Below are positions 1 to 24,215 of a stretch of DNA of 64,000 bases, piece after piece. The notes below the pieces were generated by a model. It ran no database searches. It saw only the letters and a list, made by a program, of their open reading frames with translations, and was not told the origin of the DNA. Each line of letters opens with the position of its first letter. Within the stretch, counting starts at the first letter, position 1. The DNA lies in contig NW_019775381.1 of the NCBI RefSeq assembly GCF_001039355.2, positions 211,535-275,534 of the forward strand. The letters run 5' to 3'. The position numbers and the translations under genes are program-made. This stretch comes from Lingula anatina. Lineage: Eukaryota > Brachiopoda > Lingulata > Lingulida > Lingulidae.

Positions 1-106
1 CTAATTATGAGCAACGAACTTTTCCTGAAATATCGTCAATTTTCTCATTATAACAAGGCATACCTGAAACGAATGCCTTGAGAAATTGAAATGATAGCCT
101 TAGCCA

Positions 107-270
107 GGTCCGTAGCCAGGGGGGTTCGGGGGATTCGAAAGACCCCCCCCCTTTTGCTGGGAAAAGGTCCACTCTGGGTAAATTTGATCTAGATAAACTA
201 AGTTTTCATGACAAAAGGTCCACATTTTCAGAAAAAAACCTTTTGCAGTTGCTATCTACGGGCCTGGGCT
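107..270. repeat. Foldback element family R1, copy 1
   Basis: The ends are related in inverted orientation: GGTCCGTAGCCAGG on the left and a form of CTACGGGCCTGGGC on the right. The interior has a G-run then a C-run, then AAAAGGTCCACTCTGGGTAAATTTGATC-like text that recurs at 61658-62140 and, more diverged, at 46890-46985 and 28318-28420. This looks like a non-autonomous dispersed repeat. No coding capacity is seen. Confidence 0.6.
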
Positions 271-498
271 TTCCAGATCAATTTAAGAAAAAAAAAAAGG
301 CTGCGTCTTTTTTTTATTCAGTCCTGCTATTTGAAGCATTTTGTGAAAATGGTTCCCGCGTTACTTACCGTCTTATTAAAATGCGATATATTTGTCAGTT
401 TCTCTTAAAATCAATAAAGAACTGATTACATAACAACACTTTTGCAATATGTTTTATTTTACTCATATTTTGAAGACGTATGTTTTCTTGTCGATCAG

Positions 499-591
499 GG
501 CTCCATCTGCTGGGATTCTCTTGCCATGGAGCTGTGTGGCCCATGCGCAGTCTGCCAAATGAAGAGAGAAATGGACAAAGCTGGCTGGTAA
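499..591 (+). CDS. PLAC8/cornifelin-family protein, last exon only (partial gene)
   Basis: After an acceptor (GATCAG) there is an open stretch of 30 codons and a TAA. It reads GSICWDSLAMELCGPCAVCQ and then MKREMDKAGW. This is the C-terminal part of the PLAC8 (cornifelin / FW2.2-like) domain: Ile-Cys, two Cys-x2-Cys steps and the CQM-K-R-E signature. It closely resembles the last exon of the complete gene at 57998-59435, including the final AGW and the same exon length (93 nt). PLAC8 proteins are small, cysteine-rich and often membrane-associated; functions vary. Upstream exons are not in bases 1-498, so the gene should continue to the left of the window. One conserved Cys of the usual C-x2-C-C step is Ser here (CWDS), so this copy is either diverged or decaying. 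An AATAAA at 750-755 could be its poly(A) signal. Confidence 0.72.
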   Translation, partial: GSICWDSLAMELCGPCAVCQMKREMDKAGW

Positions 592-619
592 CCTTGAAAA
601 ACGCTTGCGCGCGCAGACT

Positions 620-632
620 GTTGCTTAGCAAC
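620..632. promoter_or_regulatory. X-box-like palindrome (RFX-type site)
   Basis: GTTGCTTAGCAAC is a perfect 6-1-6 palindrome that resembles RFX-factor X-boxes. It lies about 30 bp after the PLAC8-like stop codon. Whether it is bound is unknown. Confidence 0.25.
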
Positions 633-1080
633 AACAAAGGTCTATCTCTGTAAAAAGAACATTATCGAGGAAGTATGCTTTAATGGCTAACATGAACGAA
701 GTTATCTTTGTGCAAAGAAATAATTCTACACTTGAAAACTCTTCTTTTGAATAAAAACAACCTTACAATACAGAATGTTTCTTAGCACAAAGTTAAGTTA
801 GTTTTTATAGGGAAAATTTGCAATTGATTCATCGTTCATAAATGTGTCGCTTGACAATTAGATTAAGGGACGGGTTTTTTATTTTAATACTTTTATGGGA
901 AATATATAATTTAGATTCATTAACTTACTTTGATAAATTAGGTTAACAATACTTGACAAATTATTTTAAAAATGCAAAACAATGAATCAGTTCCGTAGCT
1001 TTTTGTATATTAAAGACAAGGTTTGGCAGGAAGGATTATCGTAGGCGATTATGCGACATGAGATGATATACTGGTAGAAT

Positions 1081-1172
1081 ACCTCTCCGCGTAGAAATCT
1101 CCATTACGCAATTCCACTGGTGTATATCGGCGAAATTACTACATCGAGAACGAGATTTTTTCGCGGAGAGGT
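1081..1172. repeat. 92-bp foldback element (R8)
   Basis: The outer 20 bases, ACCTCTCCGCGTAGAAATCT, are matched in inverted orientation by the last 20 bases (AGATTTTTTCGCGGAGAGGT), 16 of 20 identical. The loop is about 50 bases. This is a small MITE-like hairpin, or the remnant of one. Confidence 0.5.
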
Positions 1173-4115
1173 AAAAGGAGCTGCCAAGCTGGATTGTTTG
1201 AACTTGTGATTTATGCTTTCATTGATCGTGCGCTTCGATTTGGGTAAATCTGTGCACCTGCTTTTCATAATAATATTTTTCAGAAATTATTTTCTGATGG
1301 TTTGACTGAAAGCAACCTTTAAAATGGATGGCGTTTCAGCATCAGCGGGACCAACAAAGCCAGACTGCGCATCTGGTTTGGTCACGCATGCGCATATTGC
1401 TCAAGGGTCCTCCATTCTAAAGTATGAAAACCATTGAGTTTGAACAGGAAGATATAAAAAAATATTGGATAAAGAGCATCAATTTTTTTAATAAAAGTCG
1501 CTATTTCCATTTAAAAGAAGTGAATACGCATTGGATCCTTTATATATACTGTACTTGTAGAAAATTAGTTTTGGTGCAAGCATTTTGTATTTATTTTATA
1601 TTTAATTTTTGAAGCATTTTCCTTGGGTGTAGCTTTTGTGTCTTTGAACGTAGTTTAGACCACATTATGGACACATCATTGTACAGAACTTTTTGTAATG
1701 ATGTATTATATTGACTATTGCTATTTTACTTGTAGCCAAGACTTGTATTGCTAAAAAGGTAGCACGAACATAAATCTTTATATTGATTCTGCGGTTACTG
1801 TAACTATTAATATTGGTCTTTCTGTATACTGGGTTTTTAGTTGCGACTCGTGTTGCAGAACGGACCAGAGTAGACATCTTAGTATGCAGTTCACACAATG
1901 TTGGATATTTCTTCAGTCGTTGAAGGTTATACGGTAGCAGACATGATATTTTCTGCATCAAAGATATTTGGTGTATAATTTCTAACTGTTCTTGCAAGTT
2001 TCAGAGCTTTTCGTTTAGTTTTGATGTTGGTCCATTTCAATCTAGAGCACGTGATCTGTAGTCGTGAACGACCGGAAATAATCTCGGCCGTTCGGATTTG
2101 AAATGCACGTGCCGACCTTATTTCGATTTTGAAAGATGTTGTTAGAAATAAATACCGTACTCATGTTATGTGTAAACAATGATTTATGCTCAATTTCGTA
2201 TGCCTTTCGATTCACTTCAGCAGGAGATCAGTGTGGTCTCCTCAAGAGGGATTGCAATTTATGAAACCATCCGATGTGATAACAATGAAAATTTCTATAT
2301 TTTCATATAATTTCTTACTGAAATATCATTTATTTCGCTATTATTTTTTATACGTAGCAAAGGTACGTGCAGTTTCATCGATAGAAATCGATATTTCTTG
2401 AAAGTGTCATATGAAGATGGACCTAGCCTTTATAACAAACAGGTCCGTTTTTGACACATTCTGGAAAATCTTCCATTTCCATTGATGATGCTTTAAAACT
2501 AAGATTGGTCGAAAAGTGATGGACGACTAAGTAAATACCACAAATGAAAACTTCTGTTGCATGTTTTATGTTACTGAATGAAAATAAATTTTGACGGCTT
2601 TTGCCTTTCGTTTTATTTCATTCTTCTGTATTAAAATGCATTGTGATGTGGTCGCTTCAATGTTTCTGACCACACTAGCTCCTGTTGACTCTCTGATAAC
2701 TCTGCCTTTAGCGCTTTACAAATACACTTTTATTTGTATTCTGTTGCCTACTGTTATTATCCCTGTAATCATTTTTGCTTTCTTGGTCAGGTTACTGATA
2801 GTGAATAGTGATCAAAATGACGTCAGAAATACCCGGAAAAATTCTTATTTACTGTCAATAGTGGTATCTTCATACAAAACGTTCTTCAGAGCAGACAACA
2901 ATATACCGAGTATATAGGGTTCAACAATTTGGGATTCGTCGCAGTATGTTAATGATATCATGGATATTTTTCAATTTGCTGACCATAATAAGCCTTTGTA
3001 TACATAATGACTGTTGATATCTAAATAGCAGAATTGCAGACTGTAATGGAGCAATCAGACTGCAAACATGACTACAAAGAGCGATGTCATTATCAAACCC
3101 TCGTTAATTTTTTTTTTTTTTTTGCTGCGTTAGTTGATAAAGTAATGATAAGGTTCGATAATAGGAGCAATAGCCTGAATTGGAAATATCATCAGACACC
3201 CCTCCAATAGTAATATTTCCACTGTATTGTACAGTACACACCTCCTTGTACTAAGTAAGGTACAGTACCAAAGGCCCTACTTAAGTTTTTTTTATTTCTT
3301 TTAAATAATGAAAACATGTAACTTCATCCGAAAGTTTCTATTTTTCAGATCATAGTGTTCCCCCAAAGTGGTTTTTATCATAAAAATCAAGAAACAGCAT
3401 TTAGAGTGGAATTTGCCATTAACAATTTTAACTAGCGAAGATTGGTAAATGCAAAAAGTTGTGCCGCTCTCTCATTTGTCGAAATAAATGGAGTGCTGAG
3501 AACAATGGGGGAGACGAGGTTTGTTACGCTCTCGTAAAGTCTCGTTTTGCAGAAAACAAGCATTGATTATTGTGTCTCTCCTGGCAATAGTGTTTAGTAT
3601 GGCGGCGCACCTTGCTAGCCATGTCGCTCAGTACATGTGTACGGTGCTATTGGGATATTTCAGAAATAGTGATACTGAAATATTACCATCAATATTTTTG
3701 CCAGAGGGGGAGGGATATCCAATCCCGCTACATCACAGTATATAGCCGGCGGTTGCACAAATGCCCACTCTGGGTGATTTGTTTTCATTAAGATACTGTT
3801 ACAAAACCGAAAATGTGTATTGTAATTATGTAATTTATTTTCTTTCTGGGAGTTGTTTTAGCTCATTTTTTTCACTTAACCTAAGGGTATACCCTCGGCT
3901 AGACGTCCATTAAAAATGATTGTATCATTGAAAATCATTTTAAAATGTTATCAAATTAACATGCTGACATGAGAACGAAATTGAGCAATTCTGCACATTT
4001 CCCCTTACTAGCCAACTATATCGTTCTATCTAAAAGTCGGCGATCAAACAAAAACCTATTATCGACAGTATGATTATGAAATTGAAATTTGCCATCAGCG
4101 ACAAAAGGGTATGCA

Positions 4116-4122
4116 TATAAAT
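4116..4122 (+). promoter_or_regulatory. TATA box of TIMP-like gene A
   Basis: TATAAAT lies about 85-90 bp before the ATG at 4207. The same arrangement (TATAAAC at 7452-7458) precedes gene B, and the sequence between TATA and ATG is conserved between the two (for example TCACAGTCAC, GTTGGGTTAAG, TCTCGTTGC and CTGAAAATG). Shared core promoters support both start codons. Confidence 0.65.
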
Positions 4123-4206
4123 AACGCCTCTATCGGCGTATTTCACAGTCACTGATCTCCCAAACAGCTTTGAGTTGGGTTAAGATCTCTCGTTGCACAA
4201 CTGAAA

Positions 4207-4992
4207 ATGATTGCGGTTTCGGCCCTACTTCTGCTTGGAGTTTTTGTGCTCCAGGCTTCTGCGTGCACCTACTTCTGCCCCCAGGTCCTGGTACTGCGGG
4301 GGTATGTCAATGACAAGGGCGAATTTGTGGAGGACAAGTCTTTTACTTACTGCCCAGATAAAATGGATTTCAGTAAGTTTAATAGATAACTTTTTATGCT
4401 AGTTACGATTTCGTACATCACATGAGATTGTGATCTAGGTACCCAAGGAAATGTGCGTTAGCCATGACTTTGGCAACTTTCCTTCAAGAGCCATTATTCG
4501 AAAGCAAATTATTGAACGGGTGTGAAATTGTTTAAATGAGTGACTAGAGAGTTGAGAAGGGAAACTTATAGTATTGTTTTGAAAGTGCGACTGCTTTCAT
4601 GTAAAGTATTCTACACAAAAACAATGGACATTCTCAGTTTGGAAAACACCATGAAATGACATCACTGATGACGCGGATGCGGTATGTAATATCCAACATT
4701 GTATATAAACCACGAATCTATTCAATTCCAACTGGTACAAGCGTTGTCTACGAAACTTATAATCCCATCCCCCATAAATGCATTTTGTAATGTATGATTT
4801 GTAATTATATGATATAGTTATCATAGAAATTAACAAAAAAAAAGTGATTTTATTATTTTTTCATATTTTGTCAACTTCAGTCATCAAGGGGTATGTGGAG
4901 GGTTCCAGTATCGTCAGTGAGGAACCCCAAAAGCGGGGATCAGTGAAAACTGTGGAATACACCGTGAGAGTGGACCAGGTGTTTAAGGTACT

Positions 4993-5032
<40 letters not shown>

Positions 5033-5900
5033 CCAATTAGAGTAATCTCTTTTTTCCTCAAACAATATCAGTTTGCCCATCTCTGTGTTAAAGGTACTTA
5101 AGATTTTTAGTGAAAAATATGCATGCTCCTTTCCCTTACTCAGTTTTTGAAATCTTAACAATGGCAATCAACGGTGCCTCTACCTGACAGAGCTTAGTCT
5201 GACAGTAAGTGTTCTGTACTCTTTATCAGAGACTAGCCGAGTGACGAATTTAATTCCATACCAAAATGCTCGATGAACAGTATAAAAATTGTCATAAATT
5301 AGAGGATTGTCTGTGAATTTCTAGTGAAAAATCACTCCTGATATGGGGTAGCTGTACGGTAATTAATCAATACATTCCAGGCTCCGGCGTCCGTCACTGT
5401 GGGGTCCACCGTGATTTTCCCTGAGAAATACAGGGAAGATCCTCTGTTGCCTTCCTGTGGGGAAGTTAAGCTCACGAAGGACGCTACATACCTGCTTAGA
5501 GGTAGGTACGGGTGGATCAGTGTGGGCGATAGTTAGTCTTTTTCAATATCTCATTAAGAAATTTGTGATTAAAAGTTCATGCTCTTATTTAGGAAAATAT
5601 TACTGTAACTTTAAGTGCATATAAGAACTTATGAAATTCTTTCCTGGACTTTAAGTTTTAATTTATTTTAATCACTTCATCAAATCTTTTAACTATACAT
5701 CGTCCCATCAGTTTTAGTTACGTAGAAAATGGGAGCTGTGCGCAAGGTATTCATAATTATTTACCCTCTACACCATTTCTTATTCAGGCGTTAAGACACA
5801 AAGTGGCTTCAAGTTGGCCAACATGTGTGACTTTGGCAAGGAATGGAAATACGTCCCAGAACTTGAGAAAAAGTACCTCACGACTGAAGGATGCAAATAA
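4207..5900 (+). CDS. Secreted TIMP-like protein A (single NTR domain), 4 exons, 168 aa
   Basis: Exons are 4207-4372, 4881-4987, 5381-5501 and 5788-5900, all with GT-AG borders and matching phases. Residues 1-19 form a signal peptide ending Ala-Ser-Ala before Cys20, so the mature protein should begin with Cys as TIMPs do. Six cysteines follow the TIMP N-domain order: C20, C24, C49, C117 (SCGE), C145 (MCDFG) and C167 (final GCK). FIIKGYVEG at 55-63, VEYTVRVDQVFK at 80-91 and YLLRG at 128-132 align with the conserved TIMP strands. TIMPs bind metalloproteinase zinc through the N-terminal Cys. Here the start is C-x3-C rather than C-x-C, and the arm from the second to the third Cys is about 25 residues instead of 9, so metalloproteinase inhibition is uncertain. 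The vertebrate-type C-terminal domain is absent. An AATAAA lies at 6082-6087. Exon 2 is followed by a (GA)n run. Confidence 0.85.
4997..5030. repeat. (GA)n microsatellite
   Basis: GA dinucleotide run in intron 2 of TIMP-like gene A, about 10 bp after the splice donor at 4988. Confidence 0.9.
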
Positions 5901-6081
5901 GCTCGAAACACACCTTGTTCACCCTGAGTATCAGCATAATTTACATGAGAGACCAGCGTCTATTGGTTGATATGGCGGAAAATCGATGTCAGTTTACTGG
6001 TACCAAGGGCGACGACAGGCGTATGCTCACATTGAGAAAAACAAAAATTACTGTGTTTTTTATCCAATTTTGCCAGAGCGA

Positions 6082-6087
6082 AATAAA
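6082..6087 (+). terminator. Poly(A) signal candidate, TIMP-like gene A
   Basis: AATAAA, about 180 nt after the TAA at 5898-5900. Confidence 0.55.
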
Positions 6088-6543
6088 TGAATACATTAGA
6101 GCACACGGAGTTTTTCTTTTCTTTTTGCATTTATTTGCACTGATTTTTTTTCAATCTAAATATTATATATTATATTGCTGCACAAGCAAATTAGTTCACT
6201 ATATACAAAACTGAAAATGTGACCGTGACTCGGAGAGGCAATTTGAAAATATTGGTCATGCTGCATGAATCTTGTCTTCTTTCTTCTATCAATCAAACGC
6301 TCAACTGTCACCTTGGTCGGGAATCTAAAAACCACATAAAATGGCTTCAAAATACCAAACGAATCTAACATAATGCAAAAATACCTGCTTATGCGACCGA
6401 AAAAGAAAATATGACTTTGTGACATTTTCAAACGCGTACAGGACACCCTTAACAGCTCGAGGAGCTTAAACTCCATAGGTAATTTGTCTTACATTTATGT
6501 TGTTGGCTCTTAATTCTTAAATATTGCAAATTGTGTTATCGTA

Positions 6544-6763
6544 GACCCCATTTCCAGAGATTAGATCGATCTACTGTACTTTAGATCGACCTAACTCCCT
6601 GGGGGTTCAGGCTAAATAGCTGTCAGCCGGGCGGACACGAAAGTTAATTACCCCCTTACAGCTTGTAGTAGGCGGGACGGACATTTCAGCCAGATTATCT
6701 GACGGTAATCTAGTGAGACTCCCCGCGGGGATAGATCGATCTAAAAGCTCTGGGAATAGAGCC
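6544..6763. repeat. TIR element family R2, copy 1
   Basis: About 220 bp with inverted ends: CCCATTTCCAGAG..TAGATCGATCTA on the left, and TAGATCGATCTA..CTCTGGGAATAG on the right. The interior includes CTCCCTGGGGGTTCA and GTGAGACTCCCCGCGGGGA. The same element in opposite orientation is at 30536-30760, and a diverged copy is at 54821-55074. No ORF is seen, so it is a MITE-like element. Confidence 0.65.
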
Positions 6764-7451
6764 ATAGTCACCACCAAATGTTTGTGCAAAGTGAACGTGA
6801 AAATCCATTATTATTAGGATTACCAACATGCCCAAAAACCGAGGTTCAGTTTTGAGAACTGGATACGTACAATCTCCTAAAACTCCATAGAAGTATAACT
6901 TGATTGTCAAATTATCAGTCATAAATATGTACGTTTAAATTTCTATGCAATTTCGTTACATGATATATGTCAGAGATTGTCGTGCCCTTTAAAATGTGTC
7001 TGGTCCGGTTATTTAGACTCTTTCGTTCCATTTCCGTTCAGTGTTCTATTAACAGTTTGCTCAATGATCATAAATTTTGCCCTTTTGACTATTTCGCCGA
7101 TATGGGGCGCGGGACATAATTATATAGATCATATCATTATAGCTAATAAACGTCCTAACGTTTAATATTATAATAAACGTCTTGTCTTGTGAAAATTATG
7201 GACATTTATCCTATTGTTAATGGCGTCGATTCTAGTTATCCTTGTCCTCATTATCCTATTTTTTCATTAACAGGCCAACATTTAACAGAAATAGATTATA
7301 TATACACGTTATTTTTCTCTTTCGGGTGATTGCATCTTGTTTTTTCTCTCGTAATAAAAAATTGCCGGTAATTATGATGATATTCACCAAACTAAACGGG
7401 ATCATAAATAATCCCACCATTTGACCCAAATTAACTACAGCGACACTGCCA

Positions 7452-7458
7452 TATAAAC
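7452..7458 (+). promoter_or_regulatory. TATA box of TIMP-like gene B
   Basis: TATAAAC about 90 bp before the ATG at 7544. The flanking leader is homologous to that of gene A. Confidence 0.6.
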
Positions 7459-7543
7459 AACACCTCACTGGACGCATCTCACAGTCACGGATCTGCCAGA
7501 GACACTTGCGTTGGGTTAAGTTTCTCTCGTTGCGCCACTGAAA

Positions 7544-7929
7544 ATGTTTGCAATTTCAGCCTTACTCGTGCTTGGATGTTGTGTGCTCCAGGCCTCTGGG
7601 TGCCTTGTCTCATGCCCGCGTACCCTAGAGCTGCGGGGATATCTCAATGACAAAGGGGAATTTGTGGAGGACAAGGCATACTATTTCTGCCCAGCAGAGA
7701 TGGATTTCAGTAAGTAAACAAGCTTTTACAGATAGCTTTTTTTCAAACGGAGTTTATGTCACTCCATATAAATAAATTAATTAATAAATGAATAAATAAA
7801 TAAATAAATCTGTTTATTCATTTCTTTATTTTAATTTTGTTTCAGCTCTTCTATCATTCAATTAGTATTGAATTTCATGATAATTTCCTTGTATTTGAAA
7901 GACGTACATTTTTACTATCTTTAGGATCG

Positions 7930-7978
<49 letters not shown>

Positions 7979-9265
7979 TATAAATTTTTTTTAATTCAGT
8001 CATCAAGGGGTATGTGGAGGGTTCCAGTGTCGTCAGCGAGGAACCCAAAAGTTGGGGAACACTGAAAACTGTAGAATACACCGTACGAGTGGACAAGGTG
8101 TTTAAGGTACGTGAATACATTTGAAAGAGAGAGAGAGAGGGTCAGACACGTTTAAAAGGGCATTTATACCAGGGTATTAATCTGCGCCTGCCCCCTTCCC
8201 TCCACTGACCACCCCCGTTTATGCAATACGAATAAAAAAATTCAACTATTTGAGAGTTGCAGAGAATAGACCAACAGTTTTATCTTTTACTTAAAAAAAT
8301 TCGCCAATTGTTTTAACTTCCACAAAAGTACTGCACCAATGGTTAAAGATCTTACAATGGAAACTGCGCCAATAGTTTTAACTGTTACAACGGAGAATAC
8401 ACGCAATTCCAGGCTCCAGATGGCATGGAAGTTGGATCTAAAGTGGCATTCCGTGAGCGCCACAGAATAAAGCCAATGTTAGCTAGCTGTGGAGAAATAA
8501 ATCTGGCTGAGAAAACTGCATATCTTCTTAGAGGTAGGTACAGGTGTGGGCAGCATGCTGTTTGTCATTGCCTGTGCACGTGTGCGTATACGTGTTTGTG
8601 CAAGGCTGCGATGGGAGGGGAGCATTAATAATTTTTTTTTCGTCCTTATATGTAGTGTCCTTTGTTTGTCCATCAGGCATTTAGTCAGATTCTAGTGGGG
8701 TACTTCAGACGGCAAAAATAGCATATTAATGTTTGTTTGCATATATACCAAGCCTTCCACAGCTGCTTTAAAACATTATCTGGGTTTACGACCCTAATGT
8801 GCGTATGTGCCGCGTGTGCGTACGTATACGTGTTCGTGTGCTTGTGCGTATCAGACCATGTGGATGTGTTATTGTGCATGAGAGACCACGTACTTGTGGA
8901 CTTGTGCGTGTTAGAGCACGTGGATGTGTTGTGCATGTCTGTGTGCATGTGGATGCACGTGCATAAAGCATGCACAGCATTTGTGTATTGTTGTGCGATT
9001 TCAGGCGTAGTGCCAGTGGATAACTAAAGAATGGTGTTTTTTCTCTTTTATTTTTGTGAATACGTGCGTGAGCGCATGCTTTAACATGCACGATCATTCA
9101 CTTACATGCTATACGTCCGTATTGCCCGTATACTATTTCGTTTCTTCCACAGGTATTAATACAACAAGTGGCTTCAAGTTGGGTGGTTTCTGCAATTTCG
9201 GCAGGCAATGGAAATATGTTCCTAATCCAGAGAAAAAGTACCTGACGACGGAGGGATGCAAGTAA
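7544..9265 (+). CDS. Secreted TIMP-like protein B (single NTR domain), 4 exons, 168 aa
   Basis: Exons are 7544-7709, 8000-8106, 8413-8533 and 9153-9265. The four lengths (166, 107, 121, 113 nt) are the same as in gene A, with the same phases, which shows a tandem duplication. Residues 1-19 are a signal peptide ending Ser-Gly before Cys20. The six mature cysteines sit at the same places as in A (C20, C24, then FCPAE, SCGE, FCNFG and the final GCK). The two proteins are nearly identical in exon 2 (KGYVEGSS.VSEEP, TVEYTVRVD.VFK) and in the ending YLTTEGCK, but the region of exon 3 before SCGE is quite different, so the pair may bind different partners. Introns carry a (CA)n run (7930-7975) and a degenerate GT-rich block (about 8790-8990). 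An AATAAA lies at 9499-9504. Function is likely extracellular; inhibition of metalloproteinases is possible but not shown by the sequence. Confidence 0.85.
7930..7976. repeat. (CA)n microsatellite
   Basis: CA run in intron 1 of TIMP-like gene B, about 25 bp before the exon 2 acceptor. Confidence 0.9.
8790..8990. repeat. Degenerate GT-rich block with CACGTG steps
   Basis: Imperfect repeats of GTGCGTGT and GTGGATGTGTT type in intron 3 of TIMP-like gene B. No coding role is seen, although ORFs open here in several frames because stops are rare in such sequence. Confidence 0.6.
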
Positions 9266-9498
9266 GCTTGGAACACGTCAAGCTCACCCTGCGTTCCATA
9301 GAATCTATAAATTGATGACCAGCGATTTGTTGGTTGATACGGCGAAAGACTCGACATCACATCAGGGTGGCGACAACTTTATATATATGCTAATACAATG
9401 TGGACTATAGACTTAGATTTACGACTAGAATAGTGTAAGAATAATCGTCAGGTTCACTCTTCAGATTTGAACTAACGTCTTGTTTCCACACAAAATGA

Positions 9499-9504
9499 AA
9501 TAAA
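9499..9504 (+). terminator. Poly(A) signal candidate, TIMP-like gene B
   Basis: AATAAA, about 235 nt after the stop codon at 9263-9265. Confidence 0.5.
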
Positions 9505-11367
9505 CCTCAGTGAAAACGACTTAAAGGCAGTGACTTGTCTTGTATTTAAAAAAAAAAAACTCTTTAACGCGTTTTGCTAATACTAGGGCTAAATACTTGC
9601 ACGATGTTATATAAGTTACAATTCTGCACACGTGTCTTGCGCCGATACAATATGTTCCAGTAACCTCATTTTTTCTTCCTTTCTTTTTCTTTTTTTTTTT
9701 GTAAGTTTTATACATTGTGGTATAAACGGAGTACAAACGGTGTAAAAACTATCCACCTGAAATTTTATTTTATGGGTAACGCGCCCTTCATTAATATACA
9801 CATTTAGAATGCGACGAAATTATTTTAGATTAACAATGAATAGATGTGAAATATTAGTGTTATGGTAATTGGTTTCATCGCAAGCGTATTTGATATTTTT
9901 TAATTCATACAATGGTTGTAATGGGAAACTACTTGCATCCATGTGCAAAGAGGTTCAGAACTAACAGAGCTCATTTGATGAAAGCCCACATCAAATTATA
10001 GCTTGCACGCTTCAAAAGTTTGACAATGGTTTACTTTTAAAAAATGTACGTTGACACGTTAGGCTTTTAGGGAATATAATCCGTGAAATTAGTTTTGTTT
10101 GTACCTTTAAATTTCAAAAGGGATGACGATGAACAACTAAGCTAATTCATTAGCAATTTATTGACAAAATGTTTTCAAATACACTTTGTGTAAAATCATC
10201 TTTCAAATGTCAGGGGCTTGCCCTCAGCATGTAATCCATGTCTAACAGAATTAAGGCACTACATTACGTCTTAAACAGCCATTCTAGTACATACACTGCA
10301 TATTTCAATTACTTTCATCTGGTATCTTTGTGTCTCCAGAAATGAAAAACATACTCAATTCTAAAAGATATTACCAATACTTCACGTTTGTAGCAGGGTA
10401 TATAACTGGAGTACTAAACTGCCCTTAGAAACTCGCACCCAGCACGCAGAGAGCAGTGTATTTAATTGATAATTCGCTGCAATACGGTTCAACTATCGCA
10501 TCTTACATGAACAAAATTCTTATTGATGAAGACTGGATTACTACAGCCACTGTACCAAGATACCAGCTCTAAGTAAATTGTTAATAAATCAGCGACGTTT
10601 CATTTATAAAAGAGCACCTTTCTGTAAAAACAGCGAAAATAGCACACAAAATATTACACATCCAGTAGGAGTGAAGATGGTAGAGAAAAGAAAGAGAAGA
10701 GGGGAAGGAGTGAGGGAGGGAGGGAAGAGACAGCCACCCTCACATCAAATATCTCGAGGTTTTGAATGGGTTTTACATAATCCATATTATTACTAAGCCT
10801 TTACAATGTAGTGCTTCTTATATGTCACTAATATTTGAATGTGCACTTTAATACAAATTTCCACTAGTATGGTGCTATATTCAAGGTATTATAAAACAAT
10901 ATTTGTTCTGTGTCTAAGAACTTTCTAAACAGATAACAATGTAGTAAATATATACAATATGTATTGATTCTATTCAACACAAGGTTGGATAGAGAAATAT
11001 ATAATTGAAAAACTTTTCATATTGACATCATATAATGTTGATGACCTTGAATTGTTGCGATTTTTGGAGCATTGATGACCTTCTGTAAAGACGTGGTAAA
11101 AACACTGCTCCTCTAACAACGCAAAATTGTGTTCAGTTCTCTACTCTGCTGACATTCCTCCCACCAGATTCATAATCTAAAACAACTGGAAGAATGAGAG
11201 TGAGTGTTGGAGAGGGCAAGCATCACAGCTTCCATGACACTTGCTATGGTCAATGACAATATACAAAGTCACTTTCCATAGCTGGTCAATCCATCTTTAG
11301 GCTTGAGATCTTTCAGAACATCCACAGCTTTTGTTTTTTTTTTTAAAACCAAAAGAACACGAAAACA
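9505..11367. other. Region between the TIMP-like pair and the p53-family gene
   Basis: No coding exon is recognised. Much of it is probably the 3' UTR of the p53-family long transcript, which runs leftward from the stop at 11368. TTTATT at 10157-10162 (AATAAA on the minus strand) is a candidate poly(A) signal. A purine-rich patch at 10680-10735 carries no gene. Confidence 0.4.
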
Positions 11368-23857
<12,490 letters not shown>

Positions 23858-24215
23858 CCTCAAAATATCCTTTTTTTCCTGAAAAAATATATTTGCACCT
23901 GTAAGTCAGTTGACTTTTTAAAGAGAGAGCTTTCCAGTAGTTGCAGACAGTAACTCTCTCTACTTCTGATATGCATGGAGAGATTGCATCGATGTACTTG
24001 GAAAATCTTAAATGCAATACATTGTGAACATTTCAAAGGAAATGGAAAAGTCTGGAAATCAAATCTTGCATCATTTTAAGATCTACAAATTCAAACATTA
24101 AAAAAATTATTGACTAAACTTTTGCAAAACCCTCACACACTAAAACAATTGCAGACATTAACCCCATGCATACAATGCAACATCCTTCAGAAAATCTAAA
24201 AACCATCCAACTTAC

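Larger units (their letters stand above)
592..4100. other. Intergenic stretch without a recognised gene
   Basis: Only short ORFs are present, including a hydrophobic 108-codon frame at 2591-2917 whose reported start is not backed by homology. It holds the 92-bp foldback at 1081-1172, a T-run near 3109-3123 and AT-rich unique sequence. I see no convincing exon. A 37-codon ORF from ATG 1324 has no recognisable domain. Confidence 0.5.

Noticed and set aside
395-637. 80-codon minus-strand ORF
   Set aside because: Antisense shadow of the PLAC8-like exon at 499-591, whose forward frame matches a family signature.
2591-2917. Hydrophobic 108-codon ORF
   Set aside because: The frame begins with a non-ATG codon, has AT-rich composition, no splice support and no recognisable domain.
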